From Vallitalea sp. (GTDB lineage Bacteria > Bacillota > Clostridia > Lachnospirales > Vallitaleaceae), in NCBI GenBank assembly GCA_025210235.1, contig JAOASG010000066.1, positions 1 through 64,000 on the forward strand: 64,000 nt of DNA, in the 5' to 3' direction. The translations under genes and the position numbers were made by a program. Below, piece by piece: positions 38,186-46,601 of the stretch (position 1 is its first letter; the number at the start of each line of letters is the position of its first letter). Below the pieces are notes generated by a model that was given only the letters and a program-made list of their open reading frames with translations, had not been told where the DNA came from and ran no database searches.

Positions 38186-38593
38186 ATGAATATAAAAGGA
38201 ATAGTATTTTTATGTCTAAGTAGTGTAGCATTAGTTTTATCAATATATGTACAGATTAATATTATTAATAATGATATAAAAGAATATGAACAACATTCAG
38301 GTGCTAATTCTGCAAATTTTGAAAAGGTGATACCAATTGAGGCTATGAAAGATACTGATATATATGTTACTTATGACTCAACTATCAAAGACGGTAGTAG
38401 ATATTTAAAAATAATGGATGAGAAGGGAAAAGAACTAATAAGTGAAATAAAAAAGGAAATACACCTATATAAGAAAAAAGTTAGATTAAATAAAGGTAAT
38501 TATAGGATTATAACTGAATTAAATAATGCGAAGTCCATAAAAGAAAGTATTAATATAATCTATAGGAATACAGAAGTCATAATACAAAATTAA
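38186..38593 (+). CDS. Membrane-anchored small protein of the ABC operon
   Basis: 135 residues: one N-terminal membrane helix or signal anchor (about 5-25) and an extracytoplasmic domain of about 100 residues with beta-strand character (DIYVTYDSTIKDGSRYLKIMD, RLNKGNYRIITEL). Not recognised. It lies 12 bp after the permease with its own GGGGG ribosome site, so it is part of the operon and may be an extracellular partner of the transporter. Confidence 0.78.
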   Translation: MNIKGIVFLCLSSVALVLSIYVQINIINNDIKEYEQHSGANSANFEKVIPIEAMKDTDIYVTYDSTIKDGSRYLKIMDEKGKELISEIKKEIHLYKKKVRLNKGNYRIITELNNAKSIKESINIIYRNTEVIIQN

Positions 38594-38595
38594 TA

Positions 38596-38646
38596 TAAGT
38601 AATTGCAAACTTCATTGGGAGGATTCTTTAGTTCTGTAATTACCTA
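38596..38646. repeat. Short inverted repeat of the GTAATTGC family
   Basis: TAAGTAATTGCAAACT (38596-38611) and AGTTCTGTAATTACCTA (38630-38646) form imperfect inverted arms separated by 18 nt. The arms resemble those at 63361-63460. It lies in the gap between the ABC operon and the Card1-like gene. Confidence 0.55.
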
Positions 38647-38664
38647 AAAGAAGGTTGTGAAAAA

Positions 38665-39789
38665 ATGCGATGCAATACACTAATTAATATACTTGATGAT
38701 TTTAATGATGATGTAGCATATATTTCAAAGTTTATGAAGCCTAATAAAGTAATTAATATTGTTGATAAAAGCAAAAATTCTGTTGATGTGCTAACAGATA
38801 TGGAAAGGTTTTTAAATAAACAATTAAAAGATACTATAATTATAGAAAAAGTTTATACTAACCCAATGCATTTAAATAAAATTATTAGTGATTATATAGA
38901 CAATGATACAATAATTAATATTTCATCGGGAGATAATTTATCATCTGTTATTGCACATCAAGCAATGATTGAGTATAATTGTTCATTAATATATATGGAT
39001 ATATTAAATGAAAAGGTTTATAAATTAAATAAACAAGGAATGAAAATGATTAAATATGAAAATATTAACTTTCGTGTTAAAGATTATATATCTATTACAG
39101 GCGGTAAAATAGTTACAGATGAGACTTTTGATTATGTAATAAAAGATTACAATAACATGCTTAATATTATTCTTAATAATTATGACTTGTGGATAGAAAC
39201 TAGAGATTATATAAGAAATAATATAGTTAGCCAAGTAAATGATAATATTGTTATTAGGTCTTCTGAATTAAATAAAGATATTATAAAACTATTTAAGAGT
39301 TTCTGTAATATTAAATGCGTTAAGAATGTATATGAAAATGATAATAACATAACCATTATGTTTAAAAACGAAGATATAAGAAAATATATATTATCAGGGA
39401 TATGGTTAGAACATTTTACATATAACATAGTGAAACAAAATTCAAAAGTACACGATGTTAGAACAGGTGTCAGATTTCTTTGGGACGAAGATAGAATAGA
39501 AGTAGAAAATGAATTAGATGTAATAGCAGTTGCAGGAACTACTCTTTTATGTATATCGTGTAAAGATACAAAAAGATATAATAGTGGTTCTCTTAATGAA
39601 CTAGATATTTATGCAGAACAAATAGGAGGTTCTACTGTTAAAAAAATATTAGTAGCCACAAAACCATCAAAAGGTCAATATGTGGATGAAAGAGCAGAAA
39701 GAATGGGGATAAACCTCGTAGTATTTGATGGAGATGTGGATAAATTCACAAAAGAGATAAATTATATTATTGAAGGAACAGTGGTGTAA
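38665..39789 (+). CDS. Card1/Can2-like (DUF1887) CARF-nuclease family protein
   Basis: 374 residues, the length of Card1. An N-terminal CARF-like Rossmann domain (about 1-135) has the strand-loop INISSGDNLSSVIAHQA at the position of the usual N-T/S-GG-T-K ligand loop, here degenerate. A middle winged-helix-like part leads to a PD-(D/E)XK nuclease domain (about 240-374) with GIWLEH (E249), ENELDVI (E283, D285) and ISCK (K300). Characterised family members are activated by cyclic tetra-adenylate in type III CRISPR systems and cut nucleic acid. The residue two before the Lys is S298, where ExK members have Glu. No CRISPR array or cas gene is in the window. Confidence 0.85.
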   Translation: MRCNTLINILDDFNDDVAYISKFMKPNKVINIVDKSKNSVDVLTDMERFLNKQLKDTIIIEKVYTNPMHLNKIISDYIDNDTIINISSGDNLSSVIAHQAMIEYNCSLIYMDILNEKVYKLNKQGMKMIKYENINFRVKDYISITGGKIVTDETFDYVIKDYNNMLNIILNNYDLWIETRDYIRNNIVSQVNDNIVIRSSELNKDIIKLFKSFCNIKCVKNVYENDNNITIMFKNEDIRKYILSGIWLEHFTYNIVKQNSKVHDVRTGVRFLWDEDRIEVENELDVIAVAGTTLLCISCKDTKRYNSGSLNELDIYAEQIGGSTVKKILVATKPSKGQYVDERAERMGINLVVFDGDVDKFTKEINYIIEGTVV

Positions 39790-40010
39790 ACTATGTATTT
39801 AAAAAGATTATATGTCTTTATATATTTAGCAGATTAAATTGTTATAAAGTACTGTAATAATTATTATATATATTGTACAATAAATATGTATTTACCTTAT
39901 CCATCACAAAAAATTTATTAACATACTAATCTAATGATTATTAAATTCATCAAAAGTTGAACTATGTATAATAATATTAAATTAAATAAAAAAATAATGG
40001 AGGCGAGTTT

Positions 40011-40394
40011 ATGTCTAAAAAAGTAATAGCAACAGATAATGCACCAGGAGCAATAGGACCATACTCACAAGGAATAGTAATGGGAGATTTTGTTTATACT
40101 TCTGGGCAATTGCCAATCAATATAAAAACAGGTGAAATGCCAGAGACAATAGAAGAGCAAACTAAATATTCTTTAGAAAATGTTAAAGCTATAATTGAAG
40201 AAGCAGGTTCTTCAATGGAAAATGTTATTAAAACTACAGTATTTTTAAGTGATATGAATAATTTCACTAAGATGAACGAAGTATATAAAAGTTTCTTTAG
40301 TAGTGATTTTCCAGCAAGAAGTTGTGTGGAAGTTGCTAGATTACCAAAAGATGCGTTAGTAGAAATTGAGGTAATTGCTGAACTTAAAAAATAA
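40011..40394 (+). CDS. ridA: RidA-family reactive intermediate deaminase
   Basis: 127 residues, complete YjgF/YER057c/UK114 fold with PGAIGPYSQG near the N-terminus, YTSGQLP and the C-terminal FPARSCVEVARLPKDALVEIEVIA, including the conserved Arg and Glu of the active site. RidA hydrolyses 2-aminoacrylate and related enamines to keto acids. It lies 25 bp upstream of a cysteine desulfidase gene whose reaction releases 2-aminoacrylate, a sensible pairing. GGAGGCGAG precedes ATG 40011. Confidence 0.95.
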   Translation: MSKKVIATDNAPGAIGPYSQGIVMGDFVYTSGQLPINIKTGEMPETIEEQTKYSLENVKAIIEEAGSSMENVIKTTVFLSDMNNFTKMNEVYKSFFSSDFPARSCVEVARLPKDALVEIEVIAELKK

Positions 40395-40419
40395 TATAAT
40401 AAAAAGTGAGGGTGAATTT

Positions 40420-41691
40420 ATGTGTGATATTCATTCGTTTATAGATTTAATTAATCAAGAAGTAAAACCTGCAATTGGATGTACAGAACCTATAGCTATA
40501 GCATTTTGTGTAGCAAAAGCAAAAGAAGTACTTAATGAATCAGTAGATAGAATTGAACTTTTCTTGAGTCCTAATATAATTAAAAATTCAATGGGTGTTG
40601 GAATACCAGGTACAAATCAGGTAGGTATTTATATAGCCGCTGCCCTAGGGATTGTTGTTGGTGAATCAGCTTTAGGTTTAGAGGTATTACGAAAAGTAAA
40701 TGATGAACACGTAAATAAAGCCAATAAGATAATAGAAGATGATAGAATTAAAGTTAAAGTAGCTAATAAGGATTGTAAACTATATATTGCTACAAAAGTA
40801 TATAGTAAAGAAAATCAAGCTCATGTCATAATTAAAGGCGGACATACTAATATTGTATATATATCTCATAACGATAAGGTTTTATTAGATATAATGTCTG
40901 AAACTGTTGAAGTAGAAGATTGTCAACAAGTTATTTGTATAGATAATATATATGAATTTGCTCTAAGTGCTCCCTTTAAGGATATTAAATTTATTCTTGA
41001 AGGGGCAAAGATGAATAAAGAAATTGCCTTAGAGGGATTAAATAAAGAGTATGGATTAAAAGTTGGAAAAACAATTGAAAATAGTATTAAAAAGAATTTA
41101 ATTACAGATGATATGAAAAATTATGCTATTAGACTTACTGCAGCGGCTTCGGATGCTAGAATGGCTGGATGTTTATTGCCAGTAATGACTAATTCAGGAA
41201 GTGGTAATCAAGGGATAACTGTTACACTTCCAGTAGTAGCTGTCTATGAATGGTTAAATAAATCTCAAGAAGAGTTAGCTAGGGCCTTAATTCTCAGTAA
41301 TTTGGTAGCAATACATATAAAAAAAAATCTCGGCAAATTGTCTGCACTATGTGGTGTTATTGTTGCAGGTATAGGTGCTGGGTGTGGTATGACATATCTT
41401 TTAGGTGGAGATATAACTAAGATTAAATCCACTATAAAAAATATGATAGGTGATGTTAGTGGAATGATATGTGATGGAGCTAAAACAGGATGTGCTCTTA
41501 AGGTAGCTACAGTAGTAGAAGCGTCTTTTAATGCAATGATGTTGTCCCTTGGGGATATTGAAATTACAAAATCTGAAGGGATTATTGATGAAAACATTGA
41601 AATGTGTATTAATAATTTAACAAGCATTGGTTCAAAAGGGATGCAAGAAACAGATAAAATGATACTTGATATTATGATATCTAAGAGATAA
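40420..41691 (+). CDS. L-cysteine desulfidase CyuA-like (UPF0597/YhaM family)
   Basis: 423 residues. The family opening EVKPAIGCTEPIAIAFCVAKA holds the proposed catalytic Cys in GCTEP. Further conserved cysteines lie in SDARMAGCLLPVMTNSGSG and ICDGAKTGCALKV, which in studied members ligate a [4Fe-4S] cluster. The enzyme converts cysteine to sulfide, ammonia and pyruvate. ATG 40420, behind GAGGGTG, is favoured over the in-frame ATG 40375, which lies inside ridA and has no ribosome site. A related cluster enzyme role (serine-dehydratase-like) cannot be excluded. Confidence 0.88.
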   Translation: MCDIHSFIDLINQEVKPAIGCTEPIAIAFCVAKAKEVLNESVDRIELFLSPNIIKNSMGVGIPGTNQVGIYIAAALGIVVGESALGLEVLRKVNDEHVNKANKIIEDDRIKVKVANKDCKLYIATKVYSKENQAHVIIKGGHTNIVYISHNDKVLLDIMSETVEVEDCQQVICIDNIYEFALSAPFKDIKFILEGAKMNKEIALEGLNKEYGLKVGKTIENSIKKNLITDDMKNYAIRLTAAASDARMAGCLLPVMTNSGSGNQGITVTLPVVAVYEWLNKSQEELARALILSNLVAIHIKKNLGKLSALCGVIVAGIGAGCGMTYLLGGDITKIKSTIKNMIGDVSGMICDGAKTGCALKVATVVEASFNAMMLSLGDIEITKSEGIIDENIEMCINNLTSIGSKGMQETDKMILDIMISKR

Positions 41692-41705
41692 TCTTAAAGA
41701 AAGTT

Positions 41706-41732
41706 AGGGAGTAAATTTTACTCCCTTATTTT
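41706..41732 (+). terminator. Rho-independent terminator
   Basis: AGGGAGTAA and TTACTCCCT form a tight hairpin followed by TATTTTTAT, closing the ridA-cyuA operon. Confidence 0.85.
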
Positions 41733-41813
41733 TATACTATATAATACATCAAATCCTAACAAAATTTCCACTAAATATAAAAATTTTTTGCGAATCTTTA
41801 AAGTTTTTATAGC

Positions 41814-41842
41814 TTGACAAAAAAACAACTTATATATATATT
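41814..41842 (+). promoter_or_regulatory. Promoter for the NatAB-like operon
   Basis: TTGACA (41814-41819), a 17-bp spacer and TATATT (41837-41842). An alternative TATAAT at about 41853 is less well spaced. Confidence 0.6.
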
Positions 41843-41919
41843 GTGTATATACTATAATTAATTTATTTTATAGGATAATACAATAACGGCATAAAAATAT
41901 TACACTAGGAGGGTTTATT

Positions 41920-42693
41920 ATGATTGAAGTTAATAATTTAACAAAGATATATAAATTAAATAAAAAGCAAAAAAAAGAGCTAAAAACTAGTGCAGATACT
42001 AAAATAGCAGTTAATAATGTTTCTTTTACTGCAAATAAAGGTGAAATATTTGGGTTACTAGGACCTAATGGTGCAGGAAAAACAACAACATTAAGAAGTA
42101 TAGTAACTTTATTAAAACCTACAAAAGGAAATATTACAGTATGTGGTTATGATGTTGTAAAAGATAGCGTAGAAGTTAGAAAAAGAATTGGTTTTCTTAC
42201 TAATGAGTTGAAATTAGATGAGCATTTTACTCCTAATTATACTATGGAGTTTTTTGGAAAATTACATGGCATGACAAAAGAACAAATTTTAAATAGAAGA
42301 AAAGAACTATTTAATTACTTTAATATAAATGAATTTGCTGATAAGAAAATAGGTGAACTTTCTACAGGTATGAAGCAAAAACTGTCTATTGCAGTTAGTG
42401 TTATTCATAACCCAGAAATTGTTATATTTGACGAACCAACTAATGGACTAGATATAATTACTGCTAGAGCTGTAGAAGATTACTTAGTAACTCTAAAGGA
42501 AAAAGGGAAACTAGTCATTATATCAACACATATAATGAATGTTGCTTCTAAGCTATGTGATAAAATCGCAATAATTATTAGTGGAGAAAAAGTCATAGAA
42601 GGAACTGTAGAAAAAGTGCTTAATCATACAAATTCTGATAATTTAGAAGATGCATTTTTTGAATTATATAAACAAGCTGTAAAAGGAGCTTAA
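41920..42693 (+). CDS. ABC transporter ATP-binding protein (NatA-like)
   Basis: 257 residues. Walker A GPNGAGKTT, signature LSTGMKQKLS, Walker B IVIFDEPTNGLD and switch STHIMN are complete. Similarity to NatA (sodium export) is suggested by overall layout and by the following permease with a large extracytoplasmic loop. Drug or peptide export is equally possible. GGAGGG precedes ATG 41920. The permease starts 52 bp downstream. Confidence 0.9.
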   Translation: MIEVNNLTKIYKLNKKQKKELKTSADTKIAVNNVSFTANKGEIFGLLGPNGAGKTTTLRSIVTLLKPTKGNITVCGYDVVKDSVEVRKRIGFLTNELKLDEHFTPNYTMEFFGKLHGMTKEQILNRRKELFNYFNINEFADKKIGELSTGMKQKLSIAVSVIHNPEIVIFDEPTNGLDIITARAVEDYLVTLKEKGKLVIISTHIMNVASKLCDKIAIIISGEKVIEGTVEKVLNHTNSDNLEDAFFELYKQAVKGA

Positions 42694-42745
42694 AATATAA
42701 AGTGGCAATTACCTAGTGTGACCATACAGAAAGGGATGAATTTAT

Positions 42746-43963
42746 ATGTTAAGAGATATACTTAAAAAAGAACTAAAAAGAGTTTTTACAGATAAGAGAT
42801 TAGTGTTTTCAGCGTTTATTATACCAGCAATTAGTATATTTGTTATTTATACTTTAATGGGAAGTTTGTTTAGCGATATGAAGAAGGATGTAGAAGAACA
42901 TACTTCTATAGTTTATATAAAAAATGCACCAAAAGAAATTATGAGCTATGTTGATGAAGTACAATTAAATATGAATATTACATATCTTGAAATGAATGAA
43001 GAAACAGGATCAATAAAAGATGAGATAAAAAATGGTAATATTGACTTAATGGTAGAATTTGAAGAAGGATTTACTGATAAAATAAATAATTATGAATCAT
43101 TAAAATTACCACCTCAGGTAAAAACTTATTATAATCCTTCTGAAAATTATTCTGATGAATCAAGAAACAAGTTTATTAATAGTATATTAGATAAATATAA
43201 AACAGATATTCTTATCAGTAGATTTGAAAATGTTAATGATATTGTAGCATTTGACATTGATAGAAATAGTAAAGAAAGTATAATTATGGATGAAAAAAAG
43301 GCATCAGGACAAGGAATGTCTATGGTATTGCCTATGCTAATATCAATGATTTTATTCGCTGGAGCAATGGGTATAGGAATTGATACTATAGCGGGAGAAA
43401 AAGAAAGAGGAACTATGGCAACACTATTACTAACACCTGTTAAAAGAGAAACCATAGCTCTAGGTAAAATAATATCACTTGGTATAGTAGCTATTATAAG
43501 TGCGCTTGTATCATTCGGATCAATAATAGCATCAATGCCATTTTCATCGGCTGTACTTACAGGTGAAGATAATTTGAATTTTGATGCATTGAAATTTACC
43601 CCAATGCAGTTGGTACAATTACTTATTATTATGGTTACACTTGTAGGAATTTATGTAGGACTTATATGTTTGTTATCTGTTAGGGCAAAAACTGTAAAAG
43701 AAGCAGGGACATATGTCTCACCAATTTATATGATTGTTATATTTGCAGCTGTATCTAGTATGTTTGATGGAGGAGCAAAAGAATTATATCATTATGCTAT
43801 ACCAGTATATGGAAGTGTATCTGCTTTGAAATCAGCACTAGCTTTTGAACTTACAATGAATCAATTTTTAGTAGCAGCAATATCAGCTTTTGTAGTTAGT
43901 TTAATATTAGTTAAATTAATAACTATTACATTTAATGATGAAAAAGTAATGTTAAATGCATAG
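42746..43963 (+). CDS. ABC-2 type transporter permease (NatB-like)
   Basis: 405 residues. The first membrane helix (about 20-40) is followed by a large extracytoplasmic domain (about 45-185), then five further helices (about 190-395). The segment GIDTIAGEKERGTMATLLLTPVKRETIALGK is the ABC2_membrane_3 / NatB coupling motif. It is the partner of the preceding ATPase. AAAGGG precedes ATG 42746. Confidence 0.9.
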   Translation: MLRDILKKELKRVFTDKRLVFSAFIIPAISIFVIYTLMGSLFSDMKKDVEEHTSIVYIKNAPKEIMSYVDEVQLNMNITYLEMNEETGSIKDEIKNGNIDLMVEFEEGFTDKINNYESLKLPPQVKTYYNPSENYSDESRNKFINSILDKYKTDILISRFENVNDIVAFDIDRNSKESIIMDEKKASGQGMSMVLPMLISMILFAGAMGIGIDTIAGEKERGTMATLLLTPVKRETIALGKIISLGIVAIISALVSFGSIIASMPFSSAVLTGEDNLNFDALKFTPMQLVQLLIIMVTLVGIYVGLICLLSVRAKTVKEAGTYVSPIYMIVIFAAVSSMFDGGAKELYHYAIPVYGSVSALKSALAFELTMNQFLVAAISAFVVSLILVKLITITFNDEKVMLNA

Positions 43964-44000
43964 CTTTGCATTTGGCTAAATAATTAAAGGATTTGAGACT

Positions 44001-45341
44001 ATGGAAGGTATTAAAATAGATATTCCAAATTATGCAAAATATATTATAGATAAGCTTAATGAAAATGGCTTTGAGGCATATTTAGTTGGAGGTTGTGTTA
44101 GGGATAGTATAATAGGTAAAAAACCTAATGATTGGGATATTACTACCTCAGCATTGCCTAAAGATGTAAAAAAGATTTTTAGGAAAACAATTGATACGGG
44201 TATTAAACATGGGACAGTAACGGTTTTATATAATAAAATCCCAATAGAGGTAACAACATATAGAATCGATGGTGAATATGAAGATAACAGAAGACCTAAG
44301 ACTGTTGAGTTTACTAATAACTTAATACTTGACTTAAAAAGAAGAGATTTCACTATTAATGCAATGGCTTATAATCATAAAATAGGATTAGTAGATGTTT
44401 TTAATGGAGCCCAAGATATAAAAAAAGGTATTATACGATGTGTAGGCAATCCATTAGAACGATTTAATGAAGATGCACTAAGGATGCTTAGAGCTATAAG
44501 ATTTTCTGCTCAACTGGGATATGAAATTGATTCTGGTACTAGGGATGCTATTATAAGATCTTCTAAACTTATTGAAAATGTAAGCATGGAACGTATACAA
44601 GTAGAGATAAACAAGACATTATTATCTGATAATCCGAGTCACTTTTTGGAATTATATAATTGTAAGTTAATGCAGTATATAGTGCCTGAGTTTATGCCAT
44701 GTATTGGTTGTGCACAAAATCATCCTTACCATAGTTATGAAGTTCATGAGCATATATTAAGGTCGGTAAAAGTTATTAAATCTAATAAGGCTCTTAGATG
44801 GACGATGCTTTTACATGATATTGGAAAACCACAAGTAAAAACTACTGATAAAGATGGTATAGATCATTTTTATGGACATGAAGCTATTAGTGCTAAAATG
44901 GCAGAAAAGATTCTTAAAAGGCTAAAATTTGATAATAATACAATTAATAAAGTAGTTAAACTAATTAAATATCATGATATAAGATTAGAAGTTGATTATA
45001 AGATAATTAGAAGAGCAATTAATAAGATAGGAAAAGAATTATTTACTGACTTTTTACTTGTTCAAAGAGCAGATGTTATGGCTCAAAATCCAGATAAACT
45101 AGAAAAAAGGTTAAGAATACTTGAGGATGTTAATAAAGTATATGAAGAAATTACAAGGTTAGATCAATGTGTAAGTATAAAGGATTTAGAAATTAACGGT
45201 AAGGATTTAATAGATAATGGAGTAAAAGAAGGTAAGCAAATAGGGGTATTACTTAGCAAGCTCTTAGAAATTGTTATAGATGATCCAAGCAAAAATGATA
45301 AAAACATATTGCTTAATATAGTAAAAGATATAATAAAATAA
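44001..45341 (+). CDS. cca: CCA tRNA nucleotidyltransferase with HD domain
   Basis: 446 residues, class II. The N-terminal head has YLVGGCVRDSIIGKKPNDWDITT (metal ligands in the DWD motif), RRDFTINAMAY and the ERFNEDALRMLRAIRFSAQL neck. An HD phosphohydrolase domain follows (LLHDIGKP, and FYGHEAIS). It adds or repairs the 3' CCA of tRNA. In a Clostridium-type genome a single enzyme usually does both C and A addition. ATG 44001 is preceded by AAAGGA. Confidence 0.93.
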   Translation: MEGIKIDIPNYAKYIIDKLNENGFEAYLVGGCVRDSIIGKKPNDWDITTSALPKDVKKIFRKTIDTGIKHGTVTVLYNKIPIEVTTYRIDGEYEDNRRPKTVEFTNNLILDLKRRDFTINAMAYNHKIGLVDVFNGAQDIKKGIIRCVGNPLERFNEDALRMLRAIRFSAQLGYEIDSGTRDAIIRSSKLIENVSMERIQVEINKTLLSDNPSHFLELYNCKLMQYIVPEFMPCIGCAQNHPYHSYEVHEHILRSVKVIKSNKALRWTMLLHDIGKPQVKTTDKDGIDHFYGHEAISAKMAEKILKRLKFDNNTINKVVKLIKYHDIRLEVDYKIIRRAINKIGKELFTDFLLVQRADVMAQNPDKLEKRLRILEDVNKVYEEITRLDQCVSIKDLEINGKDLIDNGVKEGKQIGVLLSKLLEIVIDDPSKNDKNILLNIVKDIIK

Positions 45342-45359
45342 AAAAGAAATATTAAATTT

Positions 45360-45416
45360 AAAACCACAATATATTGATATCCTGATAAGAATGATACGAT
45401 ATACAGTGGTTTTTTG
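45360..45416 (+). terminator. Rho-independent terminator (long loop)
   Basis: AAAACCAC (45360-45367) pairs with GTGGTTTT (45407-45414), followed by T residues. The 39-nt loop has weak internal pairing. Confidence 0.65.
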
Positions 45417-45541
45417 TTGCGATTATATTTAGAACAATAAATATTAATTTCCTGTCCTCATAATTAGTAAAATATTTTCATATATTTTAAAGTAGGGCGA
45501 ATTGGCTTTATTTATTTTAGTGCTAAGTTTGGGGTGATTTG

Positions 45542-46537
45542 ATGCTTGAGGAATATAATAACATTTTTGAATTATTTAATGTTAAAGTAAAAAATGGTTA
45601 TAAGGGAAGAGGAGCATACATATTAGATACTAGTAAAGGATTAAAGTTATTTAAAGAGATTAGAATGCATAGGGAAAAAATAAAATTTATGTATGAAATA
45701 GAAGAATATTTATTTAGTAAAGGATTTTCAAATATAGATAGAATTAATTTAACAAAAGATAATAATCCTTATTATGAAGATGAGAACATCATTTACATAA
45801 TGAAAAATTGGGTTAATGGAAGAGAGATTTTTTTTAATGATGAAGAGGAAATATATAGTTCTGTTAAAAATCTAGCGATATTACATAAGTGTGGAACAGA
45901 TTTTCCAAGAAATAATAAATATAATAATTATGTTAAACTAGGTACATTAGTAAATAAATTAGATAAACATAATACAGAGTTAATTAGAATTAGAAATAAG
46001 ATTAGGAAAGTTGGTAAATGGTCTGAATTTGATATTTGTTTTTTGAGTTCATTTAAATATTATTATCAAAAAGCAATTGAAGCACTTTCACTAATAGAAG
46101 AATCTAATTATACTACTTTAGTAGAAAAATATAATAAGAAAAATGTTATTATACATGGCCAGTACATACATCATAATATATTGGTTAATAATCGAAAATT
46201 ATATACAATGAATTTTGAATACTGTAATATTGATCTACCAGTTATTGATTTATACAGGTTGCTTAGAAAAGTGTTAGAAAAAAATGATTGGAATACTAAA
46301 ATAGGAATTAATGCAATAGATATATATAATAGTATATATCCTTTGTCTAAGGATGAATTAAATATATTACTATATCTTATCATGTATCCAGAAAAATTCT
46401 GGAAAATAAGTAATTATTACTTTAATCTAAACAGAGCTTGGAAACCTAAGCAAAGTTTAGTTAAATTAAATAAGCTTGTTTCACAAAAGGGTAAAAAAGA
46501 AAATTTTATACAAGAATTGAGTAAAAGTTTGAAATAA
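45542..46537 (+). CDS. CotS-family spore-coat kinase-like protein (probable pseudokinase)
   Basis: 331 residues, aminoglycoside-phosphotransferase/choline-kinase fold as in CotS and YtaA. The typical C-terminal segment LLYLIMYPEKFWKISNYYFN is present. The catalytic loop reads IIHGQYIHHNIL, where active members have HGD; the metal-binding DFD/E motif reads NFEYC. Both key aspartates are therefore replaced (by Gln and Asn), so phosphotransfer is unlikely. Family members decorate the spore coat. The start ATG 45542 follows GGGGTGA; the adjacent TTG 45539 is too close to it. Confidence 0.85.
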   Translation: MLEEYNNIFELFNVKVKNGYKGRGAYILDTSKGLKLFKEIRMHREKIKFMYEIEEYLFSKGFSNIDRINLTKDNNPYYEDENIIYIMKNWVNGREIFFNDEEEIYSSVKNLAILHKCGTDFPRNNKYNNYVKLGTLVNKLDKHNTELIRIRNKIRKVGKWSEFDICFLSSFKYYYQKAIEALSLIEESNYTTLVEKYNKKNVIIHGQYIHHNILVNNRKLYTMNFEYCNIDLPVIDLYRLLRKVLEKNDWNTKIGINAIDIYNSIYPLSKDELNILLYLIMYPEKFWKISNYYFNLNRAWKPKQSLVKLNKLVSQKGKKENFIQELSKSLK

Positions 46538-46601
46538 ATGGCAAAACCCCTTGTTAAATGCTTTAATAACATATAGAATAAATAAAAAAACAAATGAGAA
46601 A

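Noticed and set aside
38665..39789. A complete type III CRISPR-Cas locus around the Card1-like gene
   Set aside because: No repeat array, Cas10, Csm/Cmr or Cas6-like protein is present on either side within the window.
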